Numbered from the stretch's first letter, positions 1-9,336 are shown. The stretch is 64,000 nt of DNA from Paenibacillus sp. FSL R5-0517 (GCF_037974355.1 NZ_CP150235.1:2108001-2172000), one strand, 5' to 3'. Notes: generated by a model not told the origin, from the letters alone. Translations and numbers: made by a program.

Positions 1-1
1 A

Positions 2-520
2 GAGAGTTTGAAGCATGTCGATGCTTCCTATAACCAGGTACATCAGCACATGGAGAGTCAAGGACAACATGCGGATCACATGCTGAATTCGATCAAAACA
101 GGCTCAGGCATGGCACATTCCATTCGATCCCTGGCGGATCAGAGTGGGCTCCTTGCCCTGAATGCTTCCATCGAAGCAGCACATGCCGGTGAATATGGAC
201 GAGGTTTTCAGATTGTTGCAGGCGAGATTCGAACGTTGGCGAAACAGACCCGTGAAGTTGCAGGCAACATGTCTTCATTGCTGGAGAATATTGGTGGACT
301 GACCCTTCAGACCGTAGAACTGGTTAAGGCAAGCGGAGCGGAGATTGATGACAGTTCGGTACATGTCACTGCAGGGGGAGCCACGTTCCGGCAACTGAAC
401 AGTGCGGTGAAAGATCTGTCCCGTATAGCAGAGGAAATTGCCGTGGAAGGCGGAAAAGCTGGAGAAGTCGCAGAGCATATTCGTACAAAGCTGGATGAGA
501 TGGTTTTGAATAATGAGTAA
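2..520 (+). CDS. Methyl-accepting chemotaxis protein, C-terminal part (5' end outside window)
   Basis: This is the cytoplasmic signalling end of a chemotaxis receptor, which would pass ligand occupancy to CheA/CheW. The frame is open to the window edge, so sensor, membrane and HAMP parts are missing. The visible hairpin tip reads LLALNASIEAAHAGEYGRGF followed by VAGEIRTLAKQT, a clear match to the MCP signalling domain, with the coiled-coil descending helix after it. A TTG at 8 could be mistaken for a start but lies inside the conserved domain. It precedes pstB by 234 bp and has no obvious functional link to it. The ligand cannot be judged. Confidence 0.88.
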   Translation, partial: ESLKHVDASYNQVHQHMESQGQHADHMLNSIKTGSGMAHSIRSLADQSGLLALNASIEAAHAGEYGRGFQIVAGEIRTLAKQTREVAGNMSSLLENIGGLTLQTVELVKASGAEIDDSSVHVTAGGATFRQLNSAVKDLSRIAEEIAVEGGKAGEVAEHIRTKLDEMVLNNE

Positions 521-604
521 AATATAAGGCAATCCATAAGGCTAAGGCAGACATCAGGAATCAGATTGATCCATTACGCAGATCATGAAGGTTAAGGATG
601 TCTT

Positions 605-643
605 TTTACATTCCGTTAACATGAAAGTGATACGGTTTTTACA
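605..643 (+). promoter_or_regulatory. Candidate Pho box (PhoP direct repeats) upstream of pstB
   Basis: TTTACA at 605, TTAACA at 616 and TTTACA at 638 lie on one 11-bp register (the 627 position is degenerate). PhoP of Bacillus binds direct TTNACA-type repeats spaced about 11 bp just upstream of the -10. An AT-rich -10-like stretch follows at about 656-663. The position before pstB-phoU makes PhoP control a natural inference, but no binding is shown. Confidence 0.5.
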
Positions 644-754
644 ATGAGAGGGTAGGATATTAAAGATGGCCGAGCAGCGATGAACGATTACCAGCATCGG
701 TCTCAACGTAAAGGGAGTTTTCGTGTCCCTGCAGCGAAGGAGAAGTGAACATCC

Positions 755-1510
755 ATGAAGGACCTCATTCACATTGATAAACTTAATTTATACTATGATA
801 CGCATCACGCGCTTAAAAATATATCGATGGATCTGCCGGAAAAAACGGTTACTGCGTTCATCGGGCCGTCAGGTTGTGGTAAATCGACATTGCTTCGCAC
901 ATTGAACCGGATGAATGACATGATTCCGGGTGTTCGTGTGGAAGGACAGGTTATGTTGAATGGCTCCGATATCTACAGTAATGAGATTGAAGTGGAGACA
1001 CTGCGCAAACGGGTCGGCATGGTGTTTCAACAACCGAATCCGTTCCCCAAATCCATCTATGATAACGTCGCTTATGGACCACGCTTGCATGGGGTAACCC
1101 AGAAGGCTGAACTGGATCAGTTGGTGGAACAGAGTCTTGTCCATGCGGCACTGTGGGATGAAGTGAAGGATGTATTGAAAAAGTCGGCACTGAGTCTGTC
1201 TGGCGGACAACAGCAGCGTCTCTGTATTGCACGGGCGCTGGCTGTACAGCCTGACGTTCTGCTGATGGATGAAGCAACGTCGGCACTCGACCCGATCTCC
1301 ACGTTGAAAATTGAGGAGCTGGTGAAGGAATTGCATCACAAGTACACCATCGTTATGGTTACCCACAATATGCACCAGGCGGCACGGGTATCTGGACGCA
1401 CGGTATTTTTCCTGAATGGTGAAGTGGTGGAGGCAGCTGATACGGAGACGTTATTCTCCACACCGCAAGATTCCCGAACCGAGGATTATATCTCTGGAAG
1501 GTTCGGTTAA
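755..1510 (+). CDS. pstB: Phosphate ABC transporter ATP-binding protein PstB
   Basis: This is the ATPase of the high-affinity phosphate importer PstSCAB, acting on the cytoplasmic face of the membrane. At 251 residues it has the usual PstB length. It shows Walker [10 protein letters not shown], the PstB-type stretch [19 protein letters not shown], signature LSGGQQQR, Walker [16 protein letters not shown] (with EA where many PstB proteins have EP) and the H-loop VTHNM. A GAAGGAG sequence precedes the ATG. phoU follows after 39 bp. The partner genes pstS, pstC and pstA are not in the window; a chemotaxis receptor lies upstream instead, so pstB-phoU appears to be its own transcription unit, probably phosphate-controlled. 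Confidence 0.96.
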   Translation: MKDLIHIDKLNLYYDTHHALKNISMDLPEKTVTAFIGPSGCGKSTLLRTLNRMNDMIPGVRVEGQVMLNGSDIYSNEIEVETLRKRVGMVFQQPNPFPKSIYDNVAYGPRLHGVTQKAELDQLVEQSLVHAALWDEVKDVLKKSALSLSGGQQQRLCIARALAVQPDVLLMDEATSALDPISTLKIEELVKELHHKYTIVMVTHNMHQAARVSGRTVFFLNGEVVEAADTETLFSTPQDSRTEDYISGRFG

Positions 1511-1573
1511 GCGAGCTGAGTTGGAATGATCCCGGCATAACCGGAGACGATGGATAAGGAGGACATGAAATCT

Positions 1574-2233
1574 ATGATTCGCAGAAAAGAATTTGATCAG
1601 GAGCTTGAAGAGCTGCGTACCTTGCTCAAGCAAATGGGTGAACATGTAGGAGCAGCACTGGATGGGGCTATTGAGAGTTTACAAACGATGAACGCGGAGA
1701 AAGCTCAGGTCATCATCAAGAATGATGCGAATCTGAATGCCCTTGAAGACAAAATTATGGAGCTTGGCTCCAAACTGATCATTACACAACAGCCGGTGGC
1801 GAAGGATCTCAGACGTATTATCGTGGCTTTCAAAATCTCCAGTGATCTGGAGCGTATGGGAGATCTTGCTCTCGACGTGGCGAAGGTGACACTCCGGATG
1901 GATGGACAGAAGCTGATTAAACCTCTGGTGGATATCCCGCAAATGGCAGAAATCGTGAAATCCATGATTGATGAATCGATCGAATCTTTCCTGAAAGAAA
2001 ACACAGATCTGGCCTACAAAATGGCTCAGACGGACGATCAGGTCGATCAACTGTACAGCCACATGATCAGTGATCTCTACACGTTAATGACAGAGCATCC
2101 GAATCAGGCTTCTCAGGCTATGCTGCTGATGATGGTCGGACGTTACATTGAACGTATTGGAGATCATGCGACCAACATTGGTGAGAGCACGGTATACCTG
2201 GTGACAGGTAAACGCCCGGATCTGAATCAATAG
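1574..2233 (+). CDS. phoU: Phosphate signalling complex accessory protein PhoU
   Basis: PhoU is a cytosolic helical-bundle protein that links the Pst transporter to the PhoR/PhoP two-component system and dampens Pho signalling. The protein shows the two PhoU repeats with metal-binding-type E/D motifs (SDLERMGDLALDVA near residue 85 and RYIERIGDHATNIGE near the C-terminus). I place the start at the ATG at 1574 (MIRRKEFDQ, 219 residues): TAAGGAGGA at 1555-1563 is 11 nt before it, whereas the in-frame ATGs at 1550 and 1565 lie before or almost on that site. It is downstream of pstB in the same transcription unit and followed by a strong terminator. Confidence 0.94.
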   Translation: MIRRKEFDQELEELRTLLKQMGEHVGAALDGAIESLQTMNAEKAQVIIKNDANLNALEDKIMELGSKLIITQQPVAKDLRRIIVAFKISSDLERMGDLALDVAKVTLRMDGQKLIKPLVDIPQMAEIVKSMIDESIESFLKENTDLAYKMAQTDDQVDQLYSHMISDLYTLMTEHPNQASQAMLLMMVGRYIERIGDHATNIGESTVYLVTGKRPDLNQ

Positions 2234-2294
2234 AAGAGTATTGCTTTGGAATTGGGGAATCAGTGCTGATTAAGTAATGCAATCATATGAATGG

Positions 2295-2352
2295 AAAAGG
2301 ACTTTCTCTCAGGTAGGCTGTGTACAGCTGCCTGTGGAGAAGGTTCTTTTTT
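2295..2352 (+). terminator. Rho-independent terminator after phoU
   Basis: Long imperfect hairpin: AAAAGGACTTTCTC pairs with GAGAAGGTTCTTTT, with a second inner stem around CAGG/GCCTG, ending in a T6 run. It separates pstB-phoU from polA. Confidence 0.7.
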
Positions 2353-2465
2353 GCGATTAAATGAAGTGAAAAGAGGCTATTCTTTTTGATGTGACAGGTG
2401 GGTATGGTATCATGAGAATAGATGTAATTTGAAGAGGTTGACCATATAATACGCGAGGTGCTGGA

Positions 2466-5120
2466 ATGGACAAGTTTATTCTCATAGATGGAAATAGCAT
2501 TATTTACAGGGCGTTTTTTGCAATGCCGCCTCTGACCAACTCGAAAGGTCTGCATACCAATGCCGTATATGGCTTCACCACGATGCTGCTGAGACTGCTT
2601 GAAGAGCATAAACCTACACATGTGATGGTCGCATTTGATGCAGGCAAAGTTACGTTCCGACACGAAGGGTATCAGGAATACAAGGGTGGTCGGGAGAAAA
2701 CACCACCAGAGTTGTCAGAGCAATTCCCATTGCTCAAAGAACTGCTGAAAGGACTTGGCATCGCTCAGTTTGAGCTGGCTGGATTTGAAGCGGATGACAT
2801 CATCGGGACGTTAACCAAACGCGCAGATGAAGCGGGCAGACAGGTGCTTGTTGTATCGGGTGACAAAGATATGCTGCAGCTTGCCTCTGAACATGTACAT
2901 ATCGGACTGACACGTAAAGGGGTAACCGATATCGAACTGTATGACCCTGCTCAGATTAAGGAGCGTTATGGTCTGACGCCGCTGCAAATCATTGATCTCA
3001 AAGGTCTGATGGGCGATGCGTCCGATAATATTCCGGGTATTCCCGGGGTGGGAGAGAAGACAGCGTTGAAGCTGCTGCACCAGTTCGGATCGGTGGAGGA
3101 TGTGCTGAATGGTACAAGTGAACTGAAAGGCAAGATGAAGGAAAAGATCGAGGCCCATGCCGAAGATGCCCGGATGAGCAAGCAACTCGCGACAATTCAC
3201 CGGGAAGTTCCGCTTGAGCAGACGTGGGAGGATATGCAATTCGGCGGTTTAAAAGAAGAACAGGCTGGCCCTGCACTGGCAAAGCTGGAATTCAAATCCT
3301 TGCTCGAACGCCTGTCATTCAGTGGCAGCATCGGTTCTGAACAGGAAGCGGTCCCTGCTGCCGAGGTAGAGTCCTCCATTGCAACAGAGGACAACATAGG
3401 CGAGCTGTTCAGTTCCCTGGGTTCCATTGATGTCCTCCACGTGGAGACACATGGGGATAACCCGCACCAAGCAAAATTGATTGGACTTGCTGTAGGTTCC
3501 GCTGGAACCTATACGTTCATATCTCCCGAATTGCTTCATTCCGATGCTGCTGCTTCAGTGCGGGAATGGCTTGGTAATTCAGAACAACCAAAGCGCGGGT
3601 ATGATCTTCATCGTGTAGACCTGGCTCTACATGCACATGGAATTGAATTCGCTGGCGCATCATTCGATGTACAGCTGGCTGCTTATTTGCTTGATCCAAC
3701 GGAATCCAACCAGACAATTAGTGGACTCACAACCAAGTATGGTCTGCCATCACTCGTGGAGGATGACACGGTTATGGGCAAAGGGGCCAAGTATAAGGTG
3801 CCGGAAGCAGAGATCCTGGGCGATTTCCTTTGCCGGAAAGCTGCTGCTGTGGCAGCGATTATTCCTCTCCAGGAACAGGCGCTGGAGGGCGATGAGATGA
3901 ACTCACTTTTCCATGAGCTGGAGATGCCGTTGTCGCGTATTCTGGCAGATATGGAGAAGCAGGGTATTAAGGCTAATACAGCCGATTTGCAGGCGCTGGG
4001 AAGCGAGTTCGAAGAGCATATCAGCAGACTTATGGCTGAGATTTACAAGTTGTCAGGGACAGAATTCAATCTGAATTCGCCGAAGCAACTGGGGGAGATT
4101 TTGTTCGACAGACTGGGCTTGCCGGTCGTGAAGAAAACAAAAACAGGCTACTCCACAGATGCTGAAGTATTGGAGAAATTAGCGCCTTATAATGATGTGG
4201 TTAAGCATATCCTGCAATATCGTCAGCTTGCCAAGCTGCAATCTACTTATGTGGAAGGACTGCTCAAAGAGATCTCCGATCGAGATGGCAAGGTGCATAC
4301 GTATTATCGTCAGACCATTGCTGCAACGGGACGACTTAGCAGTCAATTCCCGAACTTGCAGAACATTCCGATTCGGATGGAAGAAGGTCGCAAAATCCGG
4401 AAGGTATTTGTTCCTTCCGAACCCGGTTGGTCCATTTTGGCAGCAGACTATTCCCAGATTGAACTGCGTGTTCTGGCACATATTTCGGACGATGAGCGCT
4501 TGAAGGAAGCATTTGTCAATGATATGGATATTCATACGAAGACTGCTTCGGATGTATTTGGCGTGAAGCCTGAGGATGTGGATGGGGATATGCGTCGTTC
4601 CGCCAAGGCAGTTAACTTTGGTATCGTATATGGAATAAGTGATTATGGCTTATCACAGAATCTGCACATTACTCGTAAAGAGGCAGCGCAGTTTATTGAT
4701 CAGTATTTTGAAGTATTCCAGGGTGTGCGCCGATATATGGATGACATTGTGAAAGAAGCTCGCCAGGATGGTTACGTTAAAACGCTGCTTGAGCGACGTC
4801 GTTACCTGCCAGAGATTAATGCCAGCAACTTCAATCTGCGCTCCTTCGCAGAGCGTACGGCGATGAACACACCTATTCAGGGAACTGCGGCAGATATCAT
4901 CAAGCTGGCCATGGTACAGATGGATGAAGCGCTGCGGGAACGCAAGTTGAAGAGCCGTATGTTGCTTCAGGTGCACGATGAACTTGTGTTCGAAGTGCCT
5001 GCTGATGAATTGGAGCTGATGAAAGAACTCGTGCCTTCGGTCATGGAAAAAGCATTGGAACTTTCAGTTCCGCTGAAAGCTGAAGTCAGCTTTGGGGATA
5101 ACTGGTACGAAGCGAAATAA
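2466..5120 (+). CDS. polA: DNA polymerase I (5'-nuclease plus polymerase, proofreading site degenerate)
   Basis: PolA fills gaps in repair and removes RNA primers. The 884 residues hold an N-terminal 5'-3' exonuclease/FEN domain (about 1-295, with FEADDIIGT and DKDMLQL), a 3'-5' exonuclease-like fold (about 300-470) and a family A polymerase domain. Polymerase motif A DYSQIELR carries Asp661, motif B is RRSAKAVNFGIVYG, and motif C is VHDEL with Asp838. In the exonuclease-like domain the expected D-x-E-T is HVET, and the usual YAAEDAD motif is LCRKAAA, so proofreading activity should be absent, as known for Bacillus PolA. mutM follows 117 bp downstream, a common repair pairing in Bacilli. Confidence 0.97.
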   Translation: MDKFILIDGNSIIYRAFFAMPPLTNSKGLHTNAVYGFTTMLLRLLEEHKPTHVMVAFDAGKVTFRHEGYQEYKGGREKTPPELSEQFPLLKELLKGLGIAQFELAGFEADDIIGTLTKRADEAGRQVLVVSGDKDMLQLASEHVHIGLTRKGVTDIELYDPAQIKERYGLTPLQIIDLKGLMGDASDNIPGIPGVGEKTALKLLHQFGSVEDVLNGTSELKGKMKEKIEAHAEDARMSKQLATIHREVPLEQTWEDMQFGGLKEEQAGPALAKLEFKSLLERLSFSGSIGSEQEAVPAAEVESSIATEDNIGELFSSLGSIDVLHVETHGDNPHQAKLIGLAVGSAGTYTFISPELLHSDAAASVREWLGNSEQPKRGYDLHRVDLALHAHGIEFAGASFDVQLAAYLLDPTESNQTISGLTTKYGLPSLVEDDTVMGKGAKYKVPEAEILGDFLCRKAAAVAAIIPLQEQALEGDEMNSLFHELEMPLSRILADMEKQGIKANTADLQALGSEFEEHISRLMAEIYKLSGTEFNLNSPKQLGEILFDRLGLPVVKKTKTGYSTDAEVLEKLAPYNDVVKHILQYRQLAKLQSTYVEGLLKEISDRDGKVHTYYRQTIAATGRLSSQFPNLQNIPIRMEEGRKIRKVFVPSEPGWSILAADYSQIELRVLAHISDDERLKEAFVNDMDIHTKTASDVFGVKPEDVDGDMRRSAKAVNFGIVYGISDYGLSQNLHITRKEAAQFIDQYFEVFQGVRRYMDDIVKEARQDGYVKTLLERRRYLPEINASNFNLRSFAERTAMNTPIQGTAADIIKLAMVQMDEALRERKLKSRMLLQVHDELVFEVPADELELMKELVPSVMEKALELSVPLKAEVSFGDNWYEAK

Positions 5121-5237
5121 TCAAGCAGCGCGCGGTTTTTCCGGTATTTTACAATCGGGCCTTCCATGTTAGAGATATAAGAAAAGGGTCCCGCTGAGCG
5201 CCATCTTCCGTTATAATATAGGGGAGGTGAGAACATC

Positions 5238-6074
5238 ATGCCGGAATTACCGGAAGTCGAAACAGTCAGAAGAACATTGAATCAACTTATTGTGGGCAAA
5301 ACGATTGATCATGTGACCGTTAGCTTGCCGCGGATTATTCAGCGGCCGGACGACATAGATGCATTTGCAATGGAACTCGCGGGACATACCGTAATTGGCG
5401 TGGAGAGACGCGGCAAGTTTTTGCGTATTTTGCTGGACGGGCTGGTGCTCGTCTCCCATCTGCGGATGGAAGGAAGGTACGGCGTGTACGAGCAGCATGA
5501 AGATGTGGAGAAGCATACACATGTAATCTTCCATTTTAATGATGGTACGGAATTGCGTTATAAGGATGTACGCCAGTTCGGTACGATGCATCTGTTTAAT
5601 GCAGGTGAGGAACTGATATCGAAACCTTTGCTGAAGCTGGGATTGGAGCCGCTTGATCCGGCCTTTACGGTAACCGCATTCCGTGAGGCGGTGGGCAAGC
5701 GAACAACCAAAATTAAAGCTGTGTTGTTAAATCAGGCATATGTGGTGGGTATCGGGAATATTTATGTGGACGAGGCTCTATTTCGCGCCGGCATCCATCC
5801 TGAGACCATCGCCAAAACTCTGACCGAGGCGCAGTTAACGGTGCTTCATGAAGCGATTGTGGCTACGTTGCAAGATGCAGTGAATGCAGGGGGTTCATCC
5901 ATCAAATCCTATGTGAACGGACAGGGTGAGATGGGCATGTTCCAGCATCAACTGAAAATCTATGGACGCAAATCGGAGCCTTGTGCAACATGTGGTACGT
6001 TAATTGAAAAAACGGTGGTTGGTGGCCGTGGTACGCATTTTTGTCCGAGCTGTCAGCCACTGAACTTGAACTGA
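5238..6074 (+). CDS. mutM: Formamidopyrimidine-DNA glycosylase MutM/Fpg
   Basis: This bifunctional glycosylase/AP lyase removes 8-oxoguanine and formamidopyrimidines. After loss of Met1 the catalytic N-terminal Pro and Glu are in PELPEVETVRR. The helix-two-turn-helix region (VGIGNIYVDEALFRAGIHP) and the C-terminal zinc finger (CATC ... CPSC, about residues 250-272) are intact, with the DNA-binding arginine region GGRGTHFC. The length, 278 residues, is typical. The GGGGAGGTGA site at 5220-5229 sits a few bases before the ATG. Confidence 0.97.
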   Translation: MPELPEVETVRRTLNQLIVGKTIDHVTVSLPRIIQRPDDIDAFAMELAGHTVIGVERRGKFLRILLDGLVLVSHLRMEGRYGVYEQHEDVEKHTHVIFHFNDGTELRYKDVRQFGTMHLFNAGEELISKPLLKLGLEPLDPAFTVTAFREAVGKRTTKIKAVLLNQAYVVGIGNIYVDEALFRAGIHPETIAKTLTEAQLTVLHEAIVATLQDAVNAGGSSIKSYVNGQGEMGMFQHQLKIYGRKSEPCATCGTLIEKTVVGGRGTHFCPSCQPLNLN

Positions 6075-6206
6075 ATGAACGAAATGATGAAATCATAGCA
6101 CCCTTGGATTCCTCCCTCCATATACTGATATGGCAGAAATAAGCGGGCGTATACCCATACTGGCATCTTCAGTTGGCACGAGTACCGCACAGAGGAGGAG
6201 TCCGGG

Positions 6207-6983
6207 GTGCTGCATCATTTTATTTCATTGCTGGCGCTTGCTTTGGCGCTTAGTTTAGATGGTTTTGGAGTCGGGATTACATATGGGTTACGGAGGACGA
6301 AGATTCCCCTGTTATCTATCGCTGTTATTTCGATCTGTTCGGGATTGGTTATTGCCTTGTCGATGCAAGTTGGTGTGCTGTTGTCCCATGTCGTGTCACC
6401 GGATATCGCTTCCATTGTGGGCGCCGTTATATTGATAGGTATTGGTGCATGGTCACTGTTGCAACTTATTCGAAAGCAAGGAAAAGAACAGCTGGAAACA
6501 GGCAACGGAACGGATGAGGGAACAGAAGAAACAAACGTTAATGCGATGGGAAACGTACAAGTGACGCTGCCGGATTCCAAAGGCAGGAATCAGGTGCTTG
6601 CACTGGATCTGGAGCAATCGGCTTCGGGTGGTTCTCTCGAACGAATGGTATTTACACTGGAGCTCCGTAAGCTGGGGGTCGTCATTCAGATCCTTCGCAG
6701 CCCTTCCAAGGCGGATATGGATAACTCGGGAAGTATATCTGCTCAGGAAGCGATGTGGCTGGGGATTGCCCTGTCTCTGGATGCGTTTGGAGCAGGCCTG
6801 GGAGCGGCTCTTTTGGGATTCCCCACGCTCTGGACGGCACTCATTATTGCCCTGTTTAGTGGGGCGTTTCTGTCACTCGGCATGAAGGTTGGACTACGAT
6901 TCTCAGCCCTGCGCTGGATGCGAAGACTCTCTGTATTGCCGGCACTATTGTTAATGATTATGGGAATAATGAAGCTGTTATGA
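6207..6983 (+). CDS. ytaF: Sporulation membrane protein YtaF (MntP-like fold) with an EF-hand-type loop
   Basis: This polytopic inner-membrane protein is related to the manganese exporter MntP family and known in spore formers as YtaF; its transport substrate is not established. Two homologous halves each begin with a motif of the type LSLDGFGVGITYG / LSLDAFGAGLGAA. Between them lies a hydrophilic segment ending in DMDNSGSISAQE, which fits the 12-position EF-hand calcium loop (D-x-D-x-S-G-x-I-x-x-x-E). The start is a GTG at 6207 preceded by GAGGAGGAG. It lies 132 bp after mutM and 9 bp before coaE. Confidence 0.88.
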   Translation: MLHHFISLLALALALSLDGFGVGITYGLRRTKIPLLSIAVISICSGLVIALSMQVGVLLSHVVSPDIASIVGAVILIGIGAWSLLQLIRKQGKEQLETGNGTDEGTEETNVNAMGNVQVTLPDSKGRNQVLALDLEQSASGGSLERMVFTLELRKLGVVIQILRSPSKADMDNSGSISAQEAMWLGIALSLDAFGAGLGAALLGFPTLWTALIIALFSGAFLSLGMKVGLRFSALRWMRRLSVLPALLLMIMGIMKLL

Positions 6984-6992
6984 GGTGAAACG

Positions 6993-7589
6993 ATGAATAT
7001 AGGCTTAACCGGCGGGATCGCGACAGGCAAAAGCAGTGTTTCCGCCTATCTCGCCAGTAAGGGAGCGTTGCTCATCGATGCAGACGTTATTGCCCGGGAA
7101 GTTATGATGCCCGGGCATCCCGTGTTGGCCACCGCTGTTAAGCGGTTTGGACAAGCCATACTGAACGAAGATGGAACACTGGATCGGAAAAAGCTTGGAA
7201 GTATTGTTTTCCAACAACCAGAGGAACGAAAGGCATTGGAGGCTATCACACATCCGGCGATCCGTAAAGAGATGCGTGAACGGGCTGCTGCATATGCGTT
7301 GCAACATCCGGATAAACTTGTGGTATCTGATATTCCATTGCTCTACGAATCGGGTCTGGAAGACGGTTTTGAGGAAGTCATGGTTGTCTATGTACCGAGA
7401 GCGGTTCAACGAGATCGCTTGATGAGTCGGGATGGAATGACTGCAGCGCAGGCTGAGGCACGGATGGATGTACAGATGGATATTGAGCGCAAAAAGCAGT
7501 TGGCTGACACTGTCATCGATAACAGCGGTTTATGGACTGAGACGGAGCAGCAAATTGACTCATATCTACAGCGTAAGGGTTTGTTATGA
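6993..7589 (+). CDS. coaE: Dephospho-CoA kinase
   Basis: CoaE phosphorylates dephospho-CoA at the 3'-hydroxyl, the last step of coenzyme A synthesis. The N-terminal P-loop GGIATGKS and the substrate motif DADVIAREV are present, as are the lid-type RDRLMSRDGM and the C-terminal ADTVIDNSG. At 198 residues it has the normal length. Its last codons overlap the next gene by 4 bp, indicating translational coupling. Confidence 0.96.
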   Translation: MNIGLTGGIATGKSSVSAYLASKGALLIDADVIAREVMMPGHPVLATAVKRFGQAILNEDGTLDRKKLGSIVFQQPEERKALEAITHPAIRKEMRERAAAYALQHPDKLVVSDIPLLYESGLEDGFEEVMVVYVPRAVQRDRLMSRDGMTAAQAEARMDVQMDIERKKQLADTVIDNSGLWTETEQQIDSYLQRKGLL

Positions 7590-8149
7590 GAATATTGCGC
7601 AAGAAACGAGTACTGCTGTTGATGTTTGTGTCCTTTGTATTGGTGCTATTTCTGAATACAAACTGGATGGCATGGTTCTATCCGATTCATTATAAGGAAG
7701 AGATTCGTGCCCAATCTCAGAGCTATGAGGTTGATCCGTTTCTGATTGCTTCCATTATCAAAGTGGAGACCAATTTCAAGACAAGCAAGGAATCCAAACG
7801 AGGTGCCATTGGACTCATGCAGCTGATGCCGGACACGGCCAACTGGATATTGGAACAAGCCAAAATTCCCGACACTTCACTGGAGGAATTGAAGCACGAG
7901 CCTGAACGAAATATTCAGTTAGGCACATGGTATCTGCGCAATCTGTCCGATCAATTTGGTGGCAATGAAGCGGTTATGATCGCTGCTTATAATGCGGGTC
8001 CAGGCAAAGTGAATAGTTGGCTCAGAGATGGTGTATGGGATGGTTCATTCGATACGGTAAAGGATATTCCATTTGGTGAGACGCGTCACTATGTACAAAG
8101 GGTCATTTATTATTATAATCAGTATGTAAAGATCTATAATACGTTCTAA
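7586..8149 (+). CDS. Membrane-anchored lytic transglycosylase (SLT domain)
   Basis: The N-terminal basic stretch and single hydrophobic segment (about residues 8-26) anchor an extracytoplasmic SLT-type domain that cleaves peptidoglycan glycan strands to anhydro-muropeptides. The catalytic glutamate is in IKVETNFKTSKES, followed by the family motifs GAIGLMQLMPDTA and AAYNAGPGKVNSWL. The ATG overlaps the coaE stop. This gene commonly follows coaE in Paenibacilli and Bacilli. It has no LysM or SPOR domain. Confidence 0.92.
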   Translation: MRILRKKRVLLLMFVSFVLVLFLNTNWMAWFYPIHYKEEIRAQSQSYEVDPFLIASIIKVETNFKTSKESKRGAIGLMQLMPDTANWILEQAKIPDTSLEELKHEPERNIQLGTWYLRNLSDQFGGNEAVMIAAYNAGPGKVNSWLRDGVWDGSFDTVKDIPFGETRHYVQRVIYYYNQYVKIYNTF

Positions 8150-8173
8150 GTATATAAGTAGAAGCACAGAGCA

Positions 8174-8192
8174 GGCCGGTTGTTCACCGGCC
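8174..8192. terminator. Strong GC hairpin between convergent genes
   Basis: GGCCGGT and ACCGGCC flank a 5-nt loop, inside a weaker ACAGAG/CTCTGT outer pairing. There is no good T-run on either strand, so termination is plausible by position but unproven. Confidence 0.4.
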
Positions 8193-8231
8193 GCTCCATG
8201 CTCCTCTGTGTAGCGTATTACGATGCAGATA

Positions 8232-8453
8232 TTATTGGTATTGACCTGCCAATTGCTGTTCTGCAATTGTTACCAGACGCTTCGTGATGTATCCACCGAT
8301 CGAACCGTTCTCGTAAGAAGTCATGTTACCTTGGTATCCGTCTTGTGGGATGCTGATTCCGAGTTCTTGAGCAACTTCATATTTCATTTGCTCGAGTGCT
8401 GCGGAAGCTTTAGTTACCACCAGGTTGTTGGAGTTACCGTTGCTTTGTGCCAT
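8232..8453 (-). CDS. Alpha/beta-type small acid-soluble spore protein
   Basis: SASPs coat forespore DNA, shift it toward the A form and protect it from UV and heat; GPR protease degrades them at germination. The 73 residues carry both family signatures: LEQMKYEVAQELGI, which includes the GPR cleavage region, and GSIGGYITKRLV. The ribosome binding site GAGGAGGTGA is very strong, as usual for SASP genes. CATAATA upstream resembles a sigma-G -10, but I could not fix a convincing -35. It is transcribed against its neighbours. Confidence 0.96.
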   Translation of the reverse strand: MAQSNGNSNNLVVTKASAALEQMKYEVAQELGISIPQDGYQGNMTSYENGSIGGYITKRLVTIAEQQLAGQYQ

Positions 8454-8569
8454 TGCTGTTCACCTCCTCGTGAGTTGGTAAAAGTATTATGTCTCGGCAA
8501 TGCATTTTTCATTACAAAATCAAGACAGGGAATATGTGGTAAAAAGTAAAACGTGGGAAGTGATCTGAT

Positions 8570-9037
8570 TTGAAGTGTCCTTATTGCGGTTATATGGGTA
8601 CCAAAGTGCTTGATTCGCGTCCGGCCAACGAAGCGAAATCCATTCGCCGTCGCCGGGAGTGTGAGCAGTGTGCCCGAAGATTCACAACGTTTGAGATGAT
8701 TGAAGAAACTCCATTGATTGTTATCAAGAAAGATGGCAGCCGGGAAGAGTTTAGCCGGGACAAGATTCTTCGCGGGCTTATTCGTGCCTGTGAGAAACGT
8801 CCAGTCTCCGTTGAGACGTTGGAGATGATGGTATCTGAAGTCGAGAAATCCCTGCGTAATACAGCTGATGCTGAAGTGGAGAGTCGTCAGATTGGTGAGC
8901 TATTGATGGAACAGTTGTTTCCAGTCGATGAAGTGGCGTATGTCCGTTTCGCGTCGGTATATCGTCAGTTCAAAGATATCAATATGTTCATGAAAGAACT
9001 GAAATCCCTGTTGTCCAAAGACGATCTGGAGGATTAG
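8570..9037 (+). CDS. nrdR: Ribonucleotide reductase transcriptional repressor NrdR
   Basis: NrdR represses ribonucleotide reductase operons according to ATP/dATP binding. The N-terminal zinc ribbon has CPYC and CEQC pairs within the first 34 residues, followed by the RRRREC-type basic stretch and an ATP-cone domain ([17 protein letters not shown]). The length, 155 residues, is typical. The start is a TTG giving MKCPYCGY, the conserved family N-terminus. No NrdR box is evident within the window. Confidence 0.96.
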   Translation: MKCPYCGYMGTKVLDSRPANEAKSIRRRRECEQCARRFTTFEMIEETPLIVIKKDGSREEFSRDKILRGLIRACEKRPVSVETLEMMVSEVEKSLRNTADAEVESRQIGELLMEQLFPVDEVAYVRFASVYRQFKDINMFMKELKSLLSKDDLED

Positions 9038-9222
9038 TGAAGTGGGAAAGGGAGAAGAGCAGTCTGGAGTTCCAGTCCATGTGTACCAGTGAAATCGGTT
9101 GTTCTTCTCCAATCACTTTGGATCTTGAAAAATTGATTGACAGCGAAAGCTGGATTTTATATGATATAGGAGTCGCCTGTGGAACGTTAGCAGTGTTGGA
9201 CAAGTTATCTATTTCATATCCT

Positions 9223-9295
9223 GGGGCCTTAGCTCAGCTGGGAGAGCGCATCGCTGGCAGCGATGAGGTCAGGGGTTCGATCCCCCTAGGCTCCA
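9223..9295 (+). tRNA. tRNA-Ala (anticodon GGC)
   Basis: A 73-nt cloverleaf: acceptor GGGGCCT/AGGCTCC with the G3-T70 wobble pair that defines alanine tRNAs, anticodon stem CATCG/CGATG, loop CTGGCAG with anticodon GGC, T-loop GGTTCGATC and discriminator A. CCA is not encoded. The small reading frame running from the nrdR stop through this gene is not a protein gene. Confidence 0.97.
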
Positions 9296-9303
9296 TAACG
9301 AAG

Positions 9304-9336
9304 AACGCCATCACATTAGTGTGATGGCGTTTTTTA
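9304..9336 (+). terminator. Terminator after tRNA-Ala
   Basis: AACGCCATCAC pairs perfectly with GTGATGGCGTT around a 6-nt loop and is followed by a T6 run. Confidence 0.9.

Noticed and set aside
9037..9324. A 95-codon frame starting at the nrdR stop codon.
   Set aside because: It runs through tRNA-Ala and into its terminator, and the amino acid sequence resembles no family.
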